Assembly (NCBI GenBank): GCA_016706275.1
Contig: JADJJY010000001.1
Span: 124,001 to 188,000, forward strand
Reading direction: 5' to 3'
From: Chloracidobacterium sp.
GTDB lineage: Bacteria; Acidobacteriota; Blastocatellia; Pyrinomonadales; Pyrinomonadaceae
Length of the DNA: 64,000 bases
The notes under the pieces: model-generated
What the model was told of the DNA's origin: nothing
Databases searched by the model: none
What the model saw: only the letters and a program-made list of their open reading frames with translations
Translations under genes and position numbers: made by a program
In this document: positions 1 through 8,745 of the stretch, in pieces
Position numbering within the stretch: position 1 is the first letter of the stretch
Layout of the letters: the number at the start of each line of letters is the position of its first letter

Positions 1-95
1 CTGAAAGGGCTGCAGAATATGATCATACAATCGTCATCAAGGAATTTAACAGCATCATCGATGAGCAACTAATGGATGGTGTAAGTGAGGGCTAG
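1..95 (+). CDS. C-terminal end of an upstream protein (partial)
   Basis: An open frame runs in from the left edge and stops at TAG 93-95. It gives about 30 residues, ending IIDEQLMDGVSEG. This frame is the only one of the three without an early stop, and its composition looks like an ordinary soluble protein tail. The next gene starts 28 bases downstream on the same strand, so this is probably the preceding gene of the polysaccharide operon. Too little is visible to name a family. Confidence 0.45.
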   Translation, partial: ERAAEYDHTIVIKEFNSIIDEQLMDGVSEG

Positions 96-123
96 TTAGC
101 GTTTTTGATACTCAAATCTTTAA

Positions 124-1497
124 ATGATCCGGTTATTTATAATATTCATACTCGTATCAGTAATGATCGCAATGGTTGCCGCCGACCCTCAAGAGGGCCC
201 TGTCGCAATTGCTACGATCTTTGTGATGTCGGCAGTGTTCATATATCTGTTTCGCCGGTTCACAGATGAAAAGGAATTTGTTACTTACATCTACCTCGCA
301 GCACTAGCTGCCCGCATGGTCTTTGGGATAATCATTCACACATATGAACTTCGCGATTTTGTTGGACCGGATTCGATGGCGTACGGCATTATTGGCTCTA
401 AAATTGTAGATTTCTGGCTCGGGCTCGGCGATCCAACCGACCCAGAAGTAACTAGAGCCCTTTCTCTGAGGGGTCCAGGTTGGGGGATGAACTATTTTGT
501 TGGGTTTATATATCTCGTCGCAGGAAAGAGCATTTTTGCCGCACAGTCTCTGTGTGCAACGATCGGAGCTGCGACTGTACCGATGGTCTATTACTGCTCA
601 AATGAAATTTTTCACAATAGACGTTCTGCTAAGTTTGCAGCGTTTGGGGTAGCATTTTTTCCGGCGTTTATTATCTGGTCATCGCAGTTACTTAAGGACG
701 GTCTGATCGTTTTTCTCCTTGTTCTTGCAATGACGATCGTGCTGCAGATCCAAAAACAATTTTCTATTACCGGGGTCATTCTGCTTATCCTCTCACTGTC
801 TGGGATTATGTCGCTACGATTCTATATATTCTATATGGTGGCGACGGCGGTAATCGGGAGTTTTATTGTCGGTCTAAAAACATCAACAAAAGCAATTATT
901 CAACGGACCTTGATCTTGTTAGTTATTGGTTTGGCAATGACTTATTTGGGTGTGATAAGAATAGCGAGTATTGATTTTGAAACTTACGGCTCTCTCGAGA
1001 GAATTCAAGTAAGCCGCGCGGACATGGCAACTTCTGGTGAATCGGGTTACGGAGCGAATGAAAACGTCTCCACAGTAGGGGGAGCGTTGGCGGCCTTGCC
1101 CACAGGGTTCTCAATAATAATGTTTGCCCCGTTCCCTTGGGAATTGAAGAACTTCCGCCAGAGTCTCACTCTCCCCGAAATTATACTTTGGTGGTCCATG
1201 ATCCCTCTTCTTATTTATGGACTGTGGTTTGCGATACGCCAGCGGCTTCGTGCGAGTTTTCCGGTCTTGATCTTTACATTGATGTTAACCATTTCTTATT
1301 CGATCTTTCAGGGAAATCTGGGCGCCGCCTATCGGCAACGAACGCAGATCCAGGTTTTTCTTTTTATTTTCATAGCTGTCGCTATCGGACTTATACTAGA
1401 GAAAATAGAAGATAAAAGGACGCTTGAAATAGACCGGCAAAAAACAATCGCCCGAAAATTACGAGCTCGGTTTCACGAGCAGCAAAAAGCAATCTAA
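124..1497 (+). CDS. Polytopic membrane protein of a polysaccharide operon (GT-C-like)
   Basis: A 457-residue integral membrane protein with roughly ten hydrophobic segments, beginning with an N-terminal helix (MIRLFIIFILVSVMIA). A first-loop acidic motif (VGPDSMAYG, about residue 81) sits where dolichyl/undecaprenyl-phosphate-sugar transferases of the GT-C fold keep a catalytic aspartate. The charged C-terminal tail is cytoplasmic-looking. Its stop codon directly abuts the start of the AsnB-type gene, so the two are likely co-transcribed. I infer a lipid-linked sugar transferase or repeat-unit handling role in the inner membrane. A polymerase-like role is the main alternative, and no family is certain from the sequence alone. 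Confidence 0.6.
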   Translation: MIRLFIIFILVSVMIAMVAADPQEGPVAIATIFVMSAVFIYLFRRFTDEKEFVTYIYLAALAARMVFGIIIHTYELRDFVGPDSMAYGIIGSKIVDFWLGLGDPTDPEVTRALSLRGPGWGMNYFVGFIYLVAGKSIFAAQSLCATIGAATVPMVYYCSNEIFHNRRSAKFAAFGVAFFPAFIIWSSQLLKDGLIVFLLVLAMTIVLQIQKQFSITGVILLILSLSGIMSLRFYIFYMVATAVIGSFIVGLKTSTKAIIQRTLILLVIGLAMTYLGVIRIASIDFETYGSLERIQVSRADMATSGESGYGANENVSTVGGALAALPTGFSIIMFAPFPWELKNFRQSLTLPEIILWWSMIPLLIYGLWFAIRQRLRASFPVLIFTLMLTISYSIFQGNLGAAYRQRTQIQVFLFIFIAVAIGLILEKIEDKRTLEIDRQKTIARKLRARFHEQQKAI

Positions 1498-3387
1498 ATG
1501 TGCGGAATTACAGGTTTTGCAAATAACAGCAAGAGTGCCGTCGACCGGGCGGTGCTTGAGCGAATGAATCAGGCGATCCTCCATCGCGGGCCAGATGAGG
1601 ACGGTTTTTACGTGCGTGAAAACGTCGGCCTTGCGATGCGGCGGCTCTCGATCATCGATCTTGCCAGCGGCCAGCAACCGATCCACAACGCCGACAAGAC
1701 AAAGTGGATAGTCTTTAACGGCGAGATCTATAATTATCAAGATCTTAGAAAAGGGCTCGAGGATCGCGGTCAAAAGTTGTATACAAAGTCGGATACTGAG
1801 GTCGTGCTCCGGCTTTACGACGAATACGGCGAGGGTTGTTTGCAGCATCTGCGCGGTATGTTCGCCTTTGCGGTCTGGGATGAGACTGAGAAAACACTGT
1901 TCCTCGCCCGCGACCGCATCGGCAAAAAGCCATTGCTTTATTCTCACCAAACCAATGGCGATCTGATCTTTGGATCGGAGTTTCAAGCCGTTTTGCAGCA
2001 CCCATCGGTCTCGCGTGAGGTCGATATGAACGCCATCGACAGCTTTATGAATTACCTCTGCGTGCCCGCACCGCAGACTGCATTTAAACAGATCCGCAAA
2101 CTTGAGCCCGGTCACTGGCTGCGTTGGAAAAATGGCGAGATAGAAACGCGAAGGTATTGGCTGCCTGATTTTGCAAAGAAAATAAAGATCTCAGAGGAAG
2201 ACGCGATCGTTGAAACTACCCGCATAGTTCGCGAAGCGACAAAGATGCGGCTTATCTCTGAGGTACCATTGGGGGCATTTCTTTCCGGTGGCGTCGACTC
2301 TTCGGTCGTTGTCGCCCTTATGGCACAGGAAAGCAGCGAACCGGTCAAGACTTTTTCGATTGGCTTTGACGAACAAGACTATAGCGAACTCAAATACGCA
2401 AAGCGCGTCGCCGAACATGTCGGTGCCGAGTACAACGAATTTATCGTCCGTCCCAATGCGATCGACGTCCTACCGACACTCGTTGAGCATTACGGCGAGC
2501 CATACGCCGATTCGAGCGCGATACCAACCTACTACGTCTCAAAAGAAACTCGCCAACACGTTACCGTCGCTCTAAATGGTGATGGCGGCGACGAGAGTTT
2601 TGGTGGCTATGAGCGATATGCGGCGATGCAGCTCGCAGAGTTATATCAGCGATTCCCCTCTTTGCTAAGAAAAGCGTTCATAGAAAAGCCCGTAGGCCTT
2701 TTGCCCTCATCTGAGTTAAAACGCTCGCGAATCCGGGACGTTCAGCGTTTTGTTATGGCCGCAAATCTACCGCGTAATGAGCGTTACTATTACTGGATGT
2801 CGAATATCAAAGACCGTTTCAAAGACGATCTCTACACCAGCGAGTTCAAAAATGCGACACGAGAAAATCGTCCATTTCATTTCCTCGAACAATGGTACAA
2901 ACAAGCAAACGGCGCCGGGATGCTTGACGCAACGCTGTTGGCAGATCAGATGACCTACTTACCAAATGATCTGCTCGTAAAGGTAGATATTGCCTCGATG
3001 GCTAATTCGCTTGAGGCTCGCTCACCTTTTCTCGACCACAAAGTGATCGAATTTGCCGCAAGTCTTCCCGAGAATATGAAAATGCGGCGATTCCAAACTA
3101 AGTATCTGCTCAAAAAAGTCGCGGCTCGACTTGTGCCTAAAGATGTCATTTACCGGCAAAAAATGGGTTTTGGCGTGCCGATCGGTAAGTGGTTTCGCGG
3201 CGAAATGAAAGATTTTGTTCACTCGGTGCTGTTTTCCGAAAAAGCAATGAATCGCGGCATCACCGATCCGGTCGTGGTCAGGCAATGGATCGAGGACCAC
3301 GAAACTGCGGTCGCCGATCATACACATCACATTTGGGCTCTGCTAATGCTCGAACTCTGGTTCCAGCGGTTCATCGACCCGCAATGA
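1498..3387 (+). CDS. asnB: Asparagine synthase (glutamine-hydrolysing) type amidotransferase
   Basis: 629 residues, full AsnB length. The N-terminal Ntn glutaminase domain starts MCGITGF, whose Cys2 becomes the nucleophile after Met removal. The C-terminal ATP-pyrophosphatase domain carries the PP-loop SGGVDSS at residues 263-269. The family hydrolyses glutamine and transfers ammonia to an adenylated carboxylate, making asparagine in the classical enzyme. Copies inside polysaccharide operons are often thought to amidate sugar acids or other surface substrates. It begins at the base after the previous stop, and its TGA overlaps the next ATG by four bases, so translation is probably coupled. 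A second paralogue lies near the right edge of the window. The family call is secure; the substrate is inference. Confidence 0.93.
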   Translation: MCGITGFANNSKSAVDRAVLERMNQAILHRGPDEDGFYVRENVGLAMRRLSIIDLASGQQPIHNADKTKWIVFNGEIYNYQDLRKGLEDRGQKLYTKSDTEVVLRLYDEYGEGCLQHLRGMFAFAVWDETEKTLFLARDRIGKKPLLYSHQTNGDLIFGSEFQAVLQHPSVSREVDMNAIDSFMNYLCVPAPQTAFKQIRKLEPGHWLRWKNGEIETRRYWLPDFAKKIKISEEDAIVETTRIVREATKMRLISEVPLGAFLSGGVDSSVVVALMAQESSEPVKTFSIGFDEQDYSELKYAKRVAEHVGAEYNEFIVRPNAIDVLPTLVEHYGEPYADSSAIPTYYVSKETRQHVTVALNGDGGDESFGGYERYAAMQLAELYQRFPSLLRKAFIEKPVGLLPSSELKRSRIRDVQRFVMAANLPRNERYYYWMSNIKDRFKDDLYTSEFKNATRENRPFHFLEQWYKQANGAGMLDATLLADQMTYLPNDLLVKVDIASMANSLEARSPFLDHKVIEFAASLPENMKMRRFQTKYLLKKVAARLVPKDVIYRQKMGFGVPIGKWFRGEMKDFVHSVLFSEKAMNRGITDPVVVRQWIEDHETAVADHTHHIWALLMLELWFQRFIDPQ

Positions 3388-4211
3388 AAACAAACATAGA
3401 CAATCAAGTTGTCGCCGGATTTGGCGACGAATGGGCCCGTTTCGATCAAGCTGGTCTAGATCGGTACGAGCTGCAAAAGATGTTTGATAACTATTTCAAC
3501 ATCTTTCCGTGGCATTTGGTCGATTCCGGCTCGATTGGTTTTGATCTCGGATGCGGAAGCGGCCGTTGGGCTAGTTTTGTGGCTCCACGCGTAGGAAAAC
3601 TATATCTGTTCGATCCGAGCAACGATGCGTTAGAGGTTGCGAAACGCAACCTTAGTGACTCAACCAATTGCGAGTTTGCCCTAGCCGGGGCCGACGACAT
3701 TCCGCTTGCCGATGATAGTTGTGATTTTGGATACTCTTTGGGCGTTTTACACCACATACCGGACACCGCGGCCGGCCTGCGGTCTTGTGTCAGCAAATTA
3801 AAATCCGGTGCCCCATTTCTGTGTTACCTGTATTATAGCTTTGATAACAGGCCTGTGTGGTTCCGTATGTTGTGGAAAATGAGCGATGTGCTACGGCGTG
3901 GCATCAGCTCCCTGCCAAACTCGCTGCGCTATCTATTTAGTCAGATCCTGGCAGCAATCGTCTATTTTCCGTTGGCAAAAACGGCTAAGCTCATGGAAAC
4001 ATTTGGGGTTAATGTCGAATATTTCCCTTTGTCGCAATATCGCAATAACAGTTTTTATGTGATGCGAAACGATGCGCTCGACCGTTTTGGCACGCGTCTC
4101 GAACGTCGGTTTTCAAAAGCGGAGATGCAGGTAATGATGGAGCGTGCCGGACTTGAAAATATAAATTTTAGCACGACCTCATTTTGGACGGCAATTGGCT
4201 ACAAGAAATGA
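3384..4211 (+). CDS. Class I SAM-dependent methyltransferase
   Basis: I chose the ATG at 3384, which overlaps the asnB stop as ATGA; an upstream in-frame start would lie deep inside asnB. The 275-residue product has SAM-binding motif I (FDLGCGSGRW, Asp54), an acidic strand-2 end (LFDPS) and a motif II/III region GYSLGVLHHIPD typical of Methyltransf_11/25 proteins. The C-terminal half holds hydrophobic helices and aromatic residues that may bind a sugar or lipid-linked acceptor. Its position between AsnB and a GT4 enzyme suggests methylation of a surface glycan or its precursor. The acceptor cannot be read from sequence. Confidence 0.85.
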   Translation: MKTNIDNQVVAGFGDEWARFDQAGLDRYELQKMFDNYFNIFPWHLVDSGSIGFDLGCGSGRWASFVAPRVGKLYLFDPSNDALEVAKRNLSDSTNCEFALAGADDIPLADDSCDFGYSLGVLHHIPDTAAGLRSCVSKLKSGAPFLCYLYYSFDNRPVWFRMLWKMSDVLRRGISSLPNSLRYLFSQILAAIVYFPLAKTAKLMETFGVNVEYFPLSQYRNNSFYVMRNDALDRFGTRLERRFSKAEMQVMMERAGLENINFSTTSFWTAIGYKK

Positions 4212-4374
4212 GTTTCAATGCGAGAAAATGAATTGCGGATAGTGATAAGATATCCTCAATAGTTTGGTGATCGACAACGATCTTCCCGCACGGTCGTATG
4301 TTCAGCTGCCCCTCGGTATTGAAAAATATCTGGCGCGGCGGTTCTGTCGGTCACCATCTTTTTTTCAACACCCG

Positions 4375-5604
4375 ATGAAGATCGTCCGCATTATCGCCCG
4401 GCTCAATGTCGGCGGCCCAGCCCGTCACGTCGTTTGGCTGACCGAAAAACTACAAAATGACGAATTTGAAAGTGTTCTGATCGCCGGCACCGTGCCCGTC
4501 GGCGAAGAGGACATGGGCTATTTTGCCGCCGAGCATGGCGTTGAACCGATCTACATCTCCGAACTCAGCCGCGAACTGTCGCCAAAAGACATCATCTCGC
4601 TCTATAAAATATACCGCGAACTGCGCCGCCAAAAACCCGATATCATCCACACGCATACGGCCAAGGCCGGAACAATCGGCCGCATTGCAGCATTTATTTA
4701 CCGCTGGATGACTTCACGAACACTGATCGGTAAGCCAAGGCCGGTTAAAGTCGTACACACATTTCACGGACACGTCTTTCACAGCTATTACGGAAAACTA
4801 AAAACAAGCTTCTTCATCTTGATCGAACAAGTCTTAGCAAAGTTTGCTACCAATAAGATAGTAGTCATAACTGAACAGCAATTCCGTGAGATAAATCAAG
4901 GTTATGGCGTGGGTTCTGAGGAACAGTTTGAGATAATACCGTTAGGGCTCGAATTAAAGGCCCTCGCCGAGGACAGCTATAGTCGGAATATTCTGAGAGC
5001 TCAGATCAATGCATCTGCTGATGACATCGTTGTCGGATTTGTCGGACGTTTGACCGAGATCAAAGACGTCCCTCTTCTGCTCAATGCCATCGCTTTATGC
5101 ATAAACTCGGCGGATCAAGATATGCCTAGGCTGAAATTAGCAATCGTCGGCGATGGTAATGTTCGTGCGGAACTAGAAGGTCTCACTACCAAGCTCGGGC
5201 TAATCGATGTCGTCACGTTTTTGGGTAATCGTGAGAACGTTAACGAGCTTTTCGCCGGAATGGATATCGTGGCCCTCACCTCGAAAAACGAGGGGACGCC
5301 GCTTTCGCTGATCGAAGGAATGGCGGCGGGGAAACCGGTAATTTCAACAGCCGTCGGCGGCGTCGTCGATCTGCTCGGTAACCGAAAGGAAGAATTTGAC
5401 GGTTTTGCTGTCTGTGTACGAGGTATTTCCATAGATAATGCTTCGGCGGAGAGTTTCTCGAACGGCTTGATTTATCTGGCGAAAGATGAAGAATTACGTC
5501 AAGGCCTAGCGGTCAATGGCCGCGATTTCGTTCAAAAACGATTCTCGGTCGATCGTCTTGTTAAAGATGTAAGCGCTCTCTACCGCAGTTTGACGAAAAC
5601 CTGA
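4375..5604 (+). CDS. GT4-family glycosyltransferase (GT-B fold)
   Basis: A start at ATG 4375 (MKIVRIIARLNVGG) gives 409 residues and fits the normal GT4 N-terminus with its glycine-rich acceptor loop. The longer frame from TTG 4264 adds 37 residues with no family resemblance. The N-terminal Rossmann domain is followed by a C-terminal nucleotide-sugar domain with VGFVGRLTEIKDV and the EX7E motif in NEGTPLSLIEG. The enzyme would transfer a sugar from an activated donor to a lipid-linked acceptor at the cytoplasmic membrane face. It follows the methyltransferase by 163 bases and precedes the initiating phosphoglycosyl transferase. The donor sugar is unknown. Confidence 0.88.
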   Translation: MKIVRIIARLNVGGPARHVVWLTEKLQNDEFESVLIAGTVPVGEEDMGYFAAEHGVEPIYISELSRELSPKDIISLYKIYRELRRQKPDIIHTHTAKAGTIGRIAAFIYRWMTSRTLIGKPRPVKVVHTFHGHVFHSYYGKLKTSFFILIEQVLAKFATNKIVVITEQQFREINQGYGVGSEEQFEIIPLGLELKALAEDSYSRNILRAQINASADDIVVGFVGRLTEIKDVPLLLNAIALCINSADQDMPRLKLAIVGDGNVRAELEGLTTKLGLIDVVTFLGNRENVNELFAGMDIVALTSKNEGTPLSLIEGMAAGKPVISTAVGGVVDLLGNRKEEFDGFAVCVRGISIDNASAESFSNGLIYLAKDEELRQGLAVNGRDFVQKRFSVDRLVKDVSALYRSLTKT

Positions 5605-5621
5605 TATGCGATCATTTATTG

Positions 5622-7427
5622 ATGCTTAGTTTTACCACAAATCCATTTGTCATCGGAGCGATCAGTCTCTCGATCGGCCTGCTGATGACGTTTGCGGTGC
5701 GGAGCTTTGCTACGCGTTTCGGCTTTGTCGCAAAGCCAAAAAGCGATCGCTGGCATAAGCGTCCGACGGCAATGCTCGGGGGCGTTGCTATATTTGCATC
5801 GACCACGATAGTTTATTTTTCGTTCTTGCCAATCACTGGCGAATCGCTAGTCGTTCTTGTCGGCAGCGCATTCTTGTTTTTGGTAGGGCTCATCGATGAT
5901 CTGATCACTATCCGTCCGTATCAAAAGCTTATCGGCCAATTGATCGGGGCAGGGATATTGATTTCCTTTGGCCTAAAGTTACCGCTTACAGGGTATGAGA
6001 TCATCGATATCTGGATCACCGTCTTTTGGGTCGTCGGCATCACGAACGCAATAAATCTGCTCGACAACATGGACGGCCTCGCCGCCGGCATCTCAGTAAT
6101 CGCCGCGATCTCGCTGGCGGTAAATTTTGCTGCCAATGGCAGTATGGCCGAGGTCCTTTTTATCTCTGCATTTGTTGGTGCCCTGATTGGTTTTCTGGTG
6201 TTTAATTCAAATCCCGCATCCGTTTTCATGGGAGATTGCGGATCGATGTTCGTCGGCTTTTTTCTTTCCGGCTCGGTGCTGCTAAATCAGATCGGCGGAC
6301 GCTCGCGGGGCATCGTCGCAGTCATTGCGGTGCCAGTTCTCGTTCTTTTTGTGCCGATCTTTGACACAACGTTTGTCACTATTTTGCGTAAGCTGCGCGG
6401 CCAACCCGCATCCCAAGGCGGGCGTGACCACACATCGCACCGACTTGTTGCTTTGGGCCTGTCCGAAAGATCTGCGGTCTGGATGCTCTACGCTTTTGCG
6501 ATCTCGGCAGGAGTTTTGGCCTGGCTTGTCAGTCGACTCCAAAACACTCAGAGCATGGCCCTCATTGCTCTTTTTATAATCGTGCTCGTAATAATCGGCG
6601 TTTATCTTTCTAAAGTAAAAGCCTACGATGCCCGCGAAGAAGACCAGGCTGTCGGCGAAAACGCGATGTACGCATTTCTGGTAAATGTGTCGCACAAACG
6701 GCGTATTTTTGAGGTCTTTCTGGACGGATTTCTCATTACACTTTCGTACTACGGTGCGTTTGTCCTTCTTTTCGGGTCGTTCGAGCAAACTACCAACTGG
6801 GATCTCTTCCTCAAAACGCTGCCTCTGATAGTCCTCATTAAGTTGGCATCATTTTTGATGGTAGGCGTCTATCGCGGTCTCTGGAGATATACGAGTGTCG
6901 GCGACCTTATTACTTTTACAAAGGGTGTCGGACTCGGGTCAGTTTTGAGCGTTCTCGCCATTTTATTGTTATATCGATTCCAATATTTCTCGCGAGCTGT
7001 GTTCGTGGTTGACGCTTTGCTTTTGCTTTTGGCAGTTATAGGCAGTCGGATGGCATTTCGGCTGTTTAGGCAAATATTGCCAAACCAAGCAGTCAACGAG
7101 GGGCAAAAGGTGTTGATCTATGGTGCGGGTGATGGCGGCGAAATGGTTCTTCGCGAACTTAACAACAATCCCGAATGGCAGTATATTGCAGTTGGCTTTG
7201 TTGACGACGATCCGCTAAAGACAAATAAGGTAATGCACGGACTCAAGGTCTTTGATGGCAAAAGATCACTTGTCGAAATTTGCATGGAAAAAGAAATTTC
7301 CGAGGTCCTGATCTCGGCGAGAGACATAGGCCCTGAACGGATGAAAGAGATCCGCGAAGCCTGCCGCGAAGCAAACGTCACGCTTAAACGAGCGCATATT
7401 AAGATAGAACCGGTTGATTTCGGGTGA
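5622..7427 (+). CDS. WecA/MraY-type phosphoglycosyl transferase fused to a WbpM-like N-terminal region
   Basis: Starts at ATG 5622, just after an in-frame TTG; 601 residues. The first half is a polytopic PNPT enzyme that moves sugar-1-phosphate onto undecaprenyl phosphate. It has Asp92/Asp93 in GLIDDL, the NLLDNMDG motif at 145-152, MGDCGS at 203-208, and an HxxH-like cluster DHTSHR at 269-274. From about residue 360 four more membrane helices follow, then a Rossmann domain with GAGDGGEM from 501. That second half matches the N-terminus of WbpM/CapD sugar-nucleotide dehydratases, but the catalytic dehydratase domain is absent. Glycan initiation is the likely role; the function of the appended sensor-like half is unknown. 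Confidence 0.85.
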   Translation: MLSFTTNPFVIGAISLSIGLLMTFAVRSFATRFGFVAKPKSDRWHKRPTAMLGGVAIFASTTIVYFSFLPITGESLVVLVGSAFLFLVGLIDDLITIRPYQKLIGQLIGAGILISFGLKLPLTGYEIIDIWITVFWVVGITNAINLLDNMDGLAAGISVIAAISLAVNFAANGSMAEVLFISAFVGALIGFLVFNSNPASVFMGDCGSMFVGFFLSGSVLLNQIGGRSRGIVAVIAVPVLVLFVPIFDTTFVTILRKLRGQPASQGGRDHTSHRLVALGLSERSAVWMLYAFAISAGVLAWLVSRLQNTQSMALIALFIIVLVIIGVYLSKVKAYDAREEDQAVGENAMYAFLVNVSHKRRIFEVFLDGFLITLSYYGAFVLLFGSFEQTTNWDLFLKTLPLIVLIKLASFLMVGVYRGLWRYTSVGDLITFTKGVGLGSVLSVLAILLLYRFQYFSRAVFVVDALLLLLAVIGSRMAFRLFRQILPNQAVNEGQKVLIYGAGDGGEMVLRELNNNPEWQYIAVGFVDDDPLKTNKVMHGLKVFDGKRSLVEICMEKEISEVLISARDIGPERMKEIREACREANVTLKRAHIKIEPVDFG

Positions 7428-7465
7428 TATCATAAGCAAAACGGAACAAAGCATTGCCGCACAAA

Positions 7466-8743
7466 ATGTTAAAATTCGCTCCCCCGTACGGTCGTGTCGT
7501 AATGATAGCGACCGCTGTTCTATTTGTACTGGCAGCATATTTATTTGTTAAGTGGAATTTCGCCAACACTATCGCCTCAATGGTCGATACGACAAGACCC
7601 GAGGCAAAGATCATTGCCGACTGGCTCGTCGAGACTGCCCCAAACGACCCTGAGACCCATTACGCGGCTGCGATCGTCTACGAACGCACCTTTGAACCCG
7701 AAGATCTGACGCGTTCATTGGCCGAATATGAAACGTCGGTCGCCGTCGCACCGCACAACTATATCGTCTGGACCAACCTCGGGCGTGCCCGCGACCGCAG
7801 CGGCGACGTGGATGGTGCCGAAGCCGCTTTTGCAAAAGCGTTGGCCCTCGCACCCAATTACGCGTCTGTCCGATGGGCCTATGGCAACTCACTGATCCGA
7901 CATGAAAAGACAGATGAGGGCTTTGCGATGATCGCAAACGCTGCAGCTTTTGACCCTAAATACGCAGACTCTGCCGCGTCGATATCGTTGCAGATATTGG
8001 GTGGTGACGTGGTACAGGCTCGCCGTCTGCTGGGAGACACCCCTGATACTAATGCCGCTCTGGCAAAGGTACTCGCGGCCGAAAGACGGTACGAGGAAGC
8101 CTTTGACGCATGGTCCCGGCTTAGCCTCGATGATAAGACCACAAGGTTTAAGGATATGAGCGTCACTCTTTTGGGCGTCGTGTCTGAGGCTAGAAAAATA
8201 CGGATCGCGGCGGCTATGACAGGCGATATTTTTGGTGGAAATGGCGCAAAACCTGTGACGGGCCAGATCAGCAATGGTGGATTTGAAGATAGCCTAAAAA
8301 TGCGCGGTGCCCAGGCTTTCGAGTGGAATATTGCCGAGGGAACTGACCCCCAGATCGGACTAAGCACGGCCGCGAAACGCTCAGGCAATTACAGCCTCTG
8401 GCTGACATTTGATTCGTTTGAGTCAAAGGCCTTTCGTTCGATCTTTCAAACCGTCGCAGTTGTCCCGGGAGCAACATACGAGCTCGAAGGCTTTTACCGG
8501 GCAGACATTAAATCTAAGGCCACTTTCAAGTGGGAAGTGATCGATCCGACCAATTCGGGTCGGATCGCTGTGAGCGATGATCTAACACTTGCCGGTGACT
8601 GGACTACGCTCAGGGTAAAATTTACGGTTCCTGAATCAACCGATGGCGTTTTGATCCGTTTTATACGCGAAGGCTGCGGAGTTGCAGCTTGTCCGGTCAG
8701 CGGCAAGATAGCTTTTGACGACCTTTCTCTAAAACAGCAATAA
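7466..8743 (+). CDS. Membrane-anchored TPR protein with C-terminal jelly-roll (carbohydrate-binding-like) domain
   Basis: The ATG at 7466 is preferred over an in-frame TTG four codons upstream. 425 residues: a short cytoplasmic start, one membrane helix (ATAVLFVLAAYLFVKW), then tetratricopeptide repeats (for example WTNLGRARDRSGDVDGAEAAF) to about residue 215. A beta-rich C-terminal domain follows, with NGGFED, SGNYSLWLTF and KIAFDDLSL, which match the shape of CBM_4_9-like lectin folds. It sits between the glycan-initiating enzyme and the O-antigen ligase-like gene, so it may bind the polymer in the periplasm or scaffold the export machinery. Both domains are recognisable; the role is inferred. 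Confidence 0.75.
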   Translation: MLKFAPPYGRVVMIATAVLFVLAAYLFVKWNFANTIASMVDTTRPEAKIIADWLVETAPNDPETHYAAAIVYERTFEPEDLTRSLAEYETSVAVAPHNYIVWTNLGRARDRSGDVDGAEAAFAKALALAPNYASVRWAYGNSLIRHEKTDEGFAMIANAAAFDPKYADSAASISLQILGGDVVQARRLLGDTPDTNAALAKVLAAERRYEEAFDAWSRLSLDDKTTRFKDMSVTLLGVVSEARKIRIAAAMTGDIFGGNGAKPVTGQISNGGFEDSLKMRGAQAFEWNIAEGTDPQIGLSTAAKRSGNYSLWLTFDSFESKAFRSIFQTVAVVPGATYELEGFYRADIKSKATFKWEVIDPTNSGRIAVSDDLTLAGDWTTLRVKFTVPESTDGVLIRFIREGCGVAACPVSGKIAFDDLSLKQQ

Positions 8744-8745
8744 AC

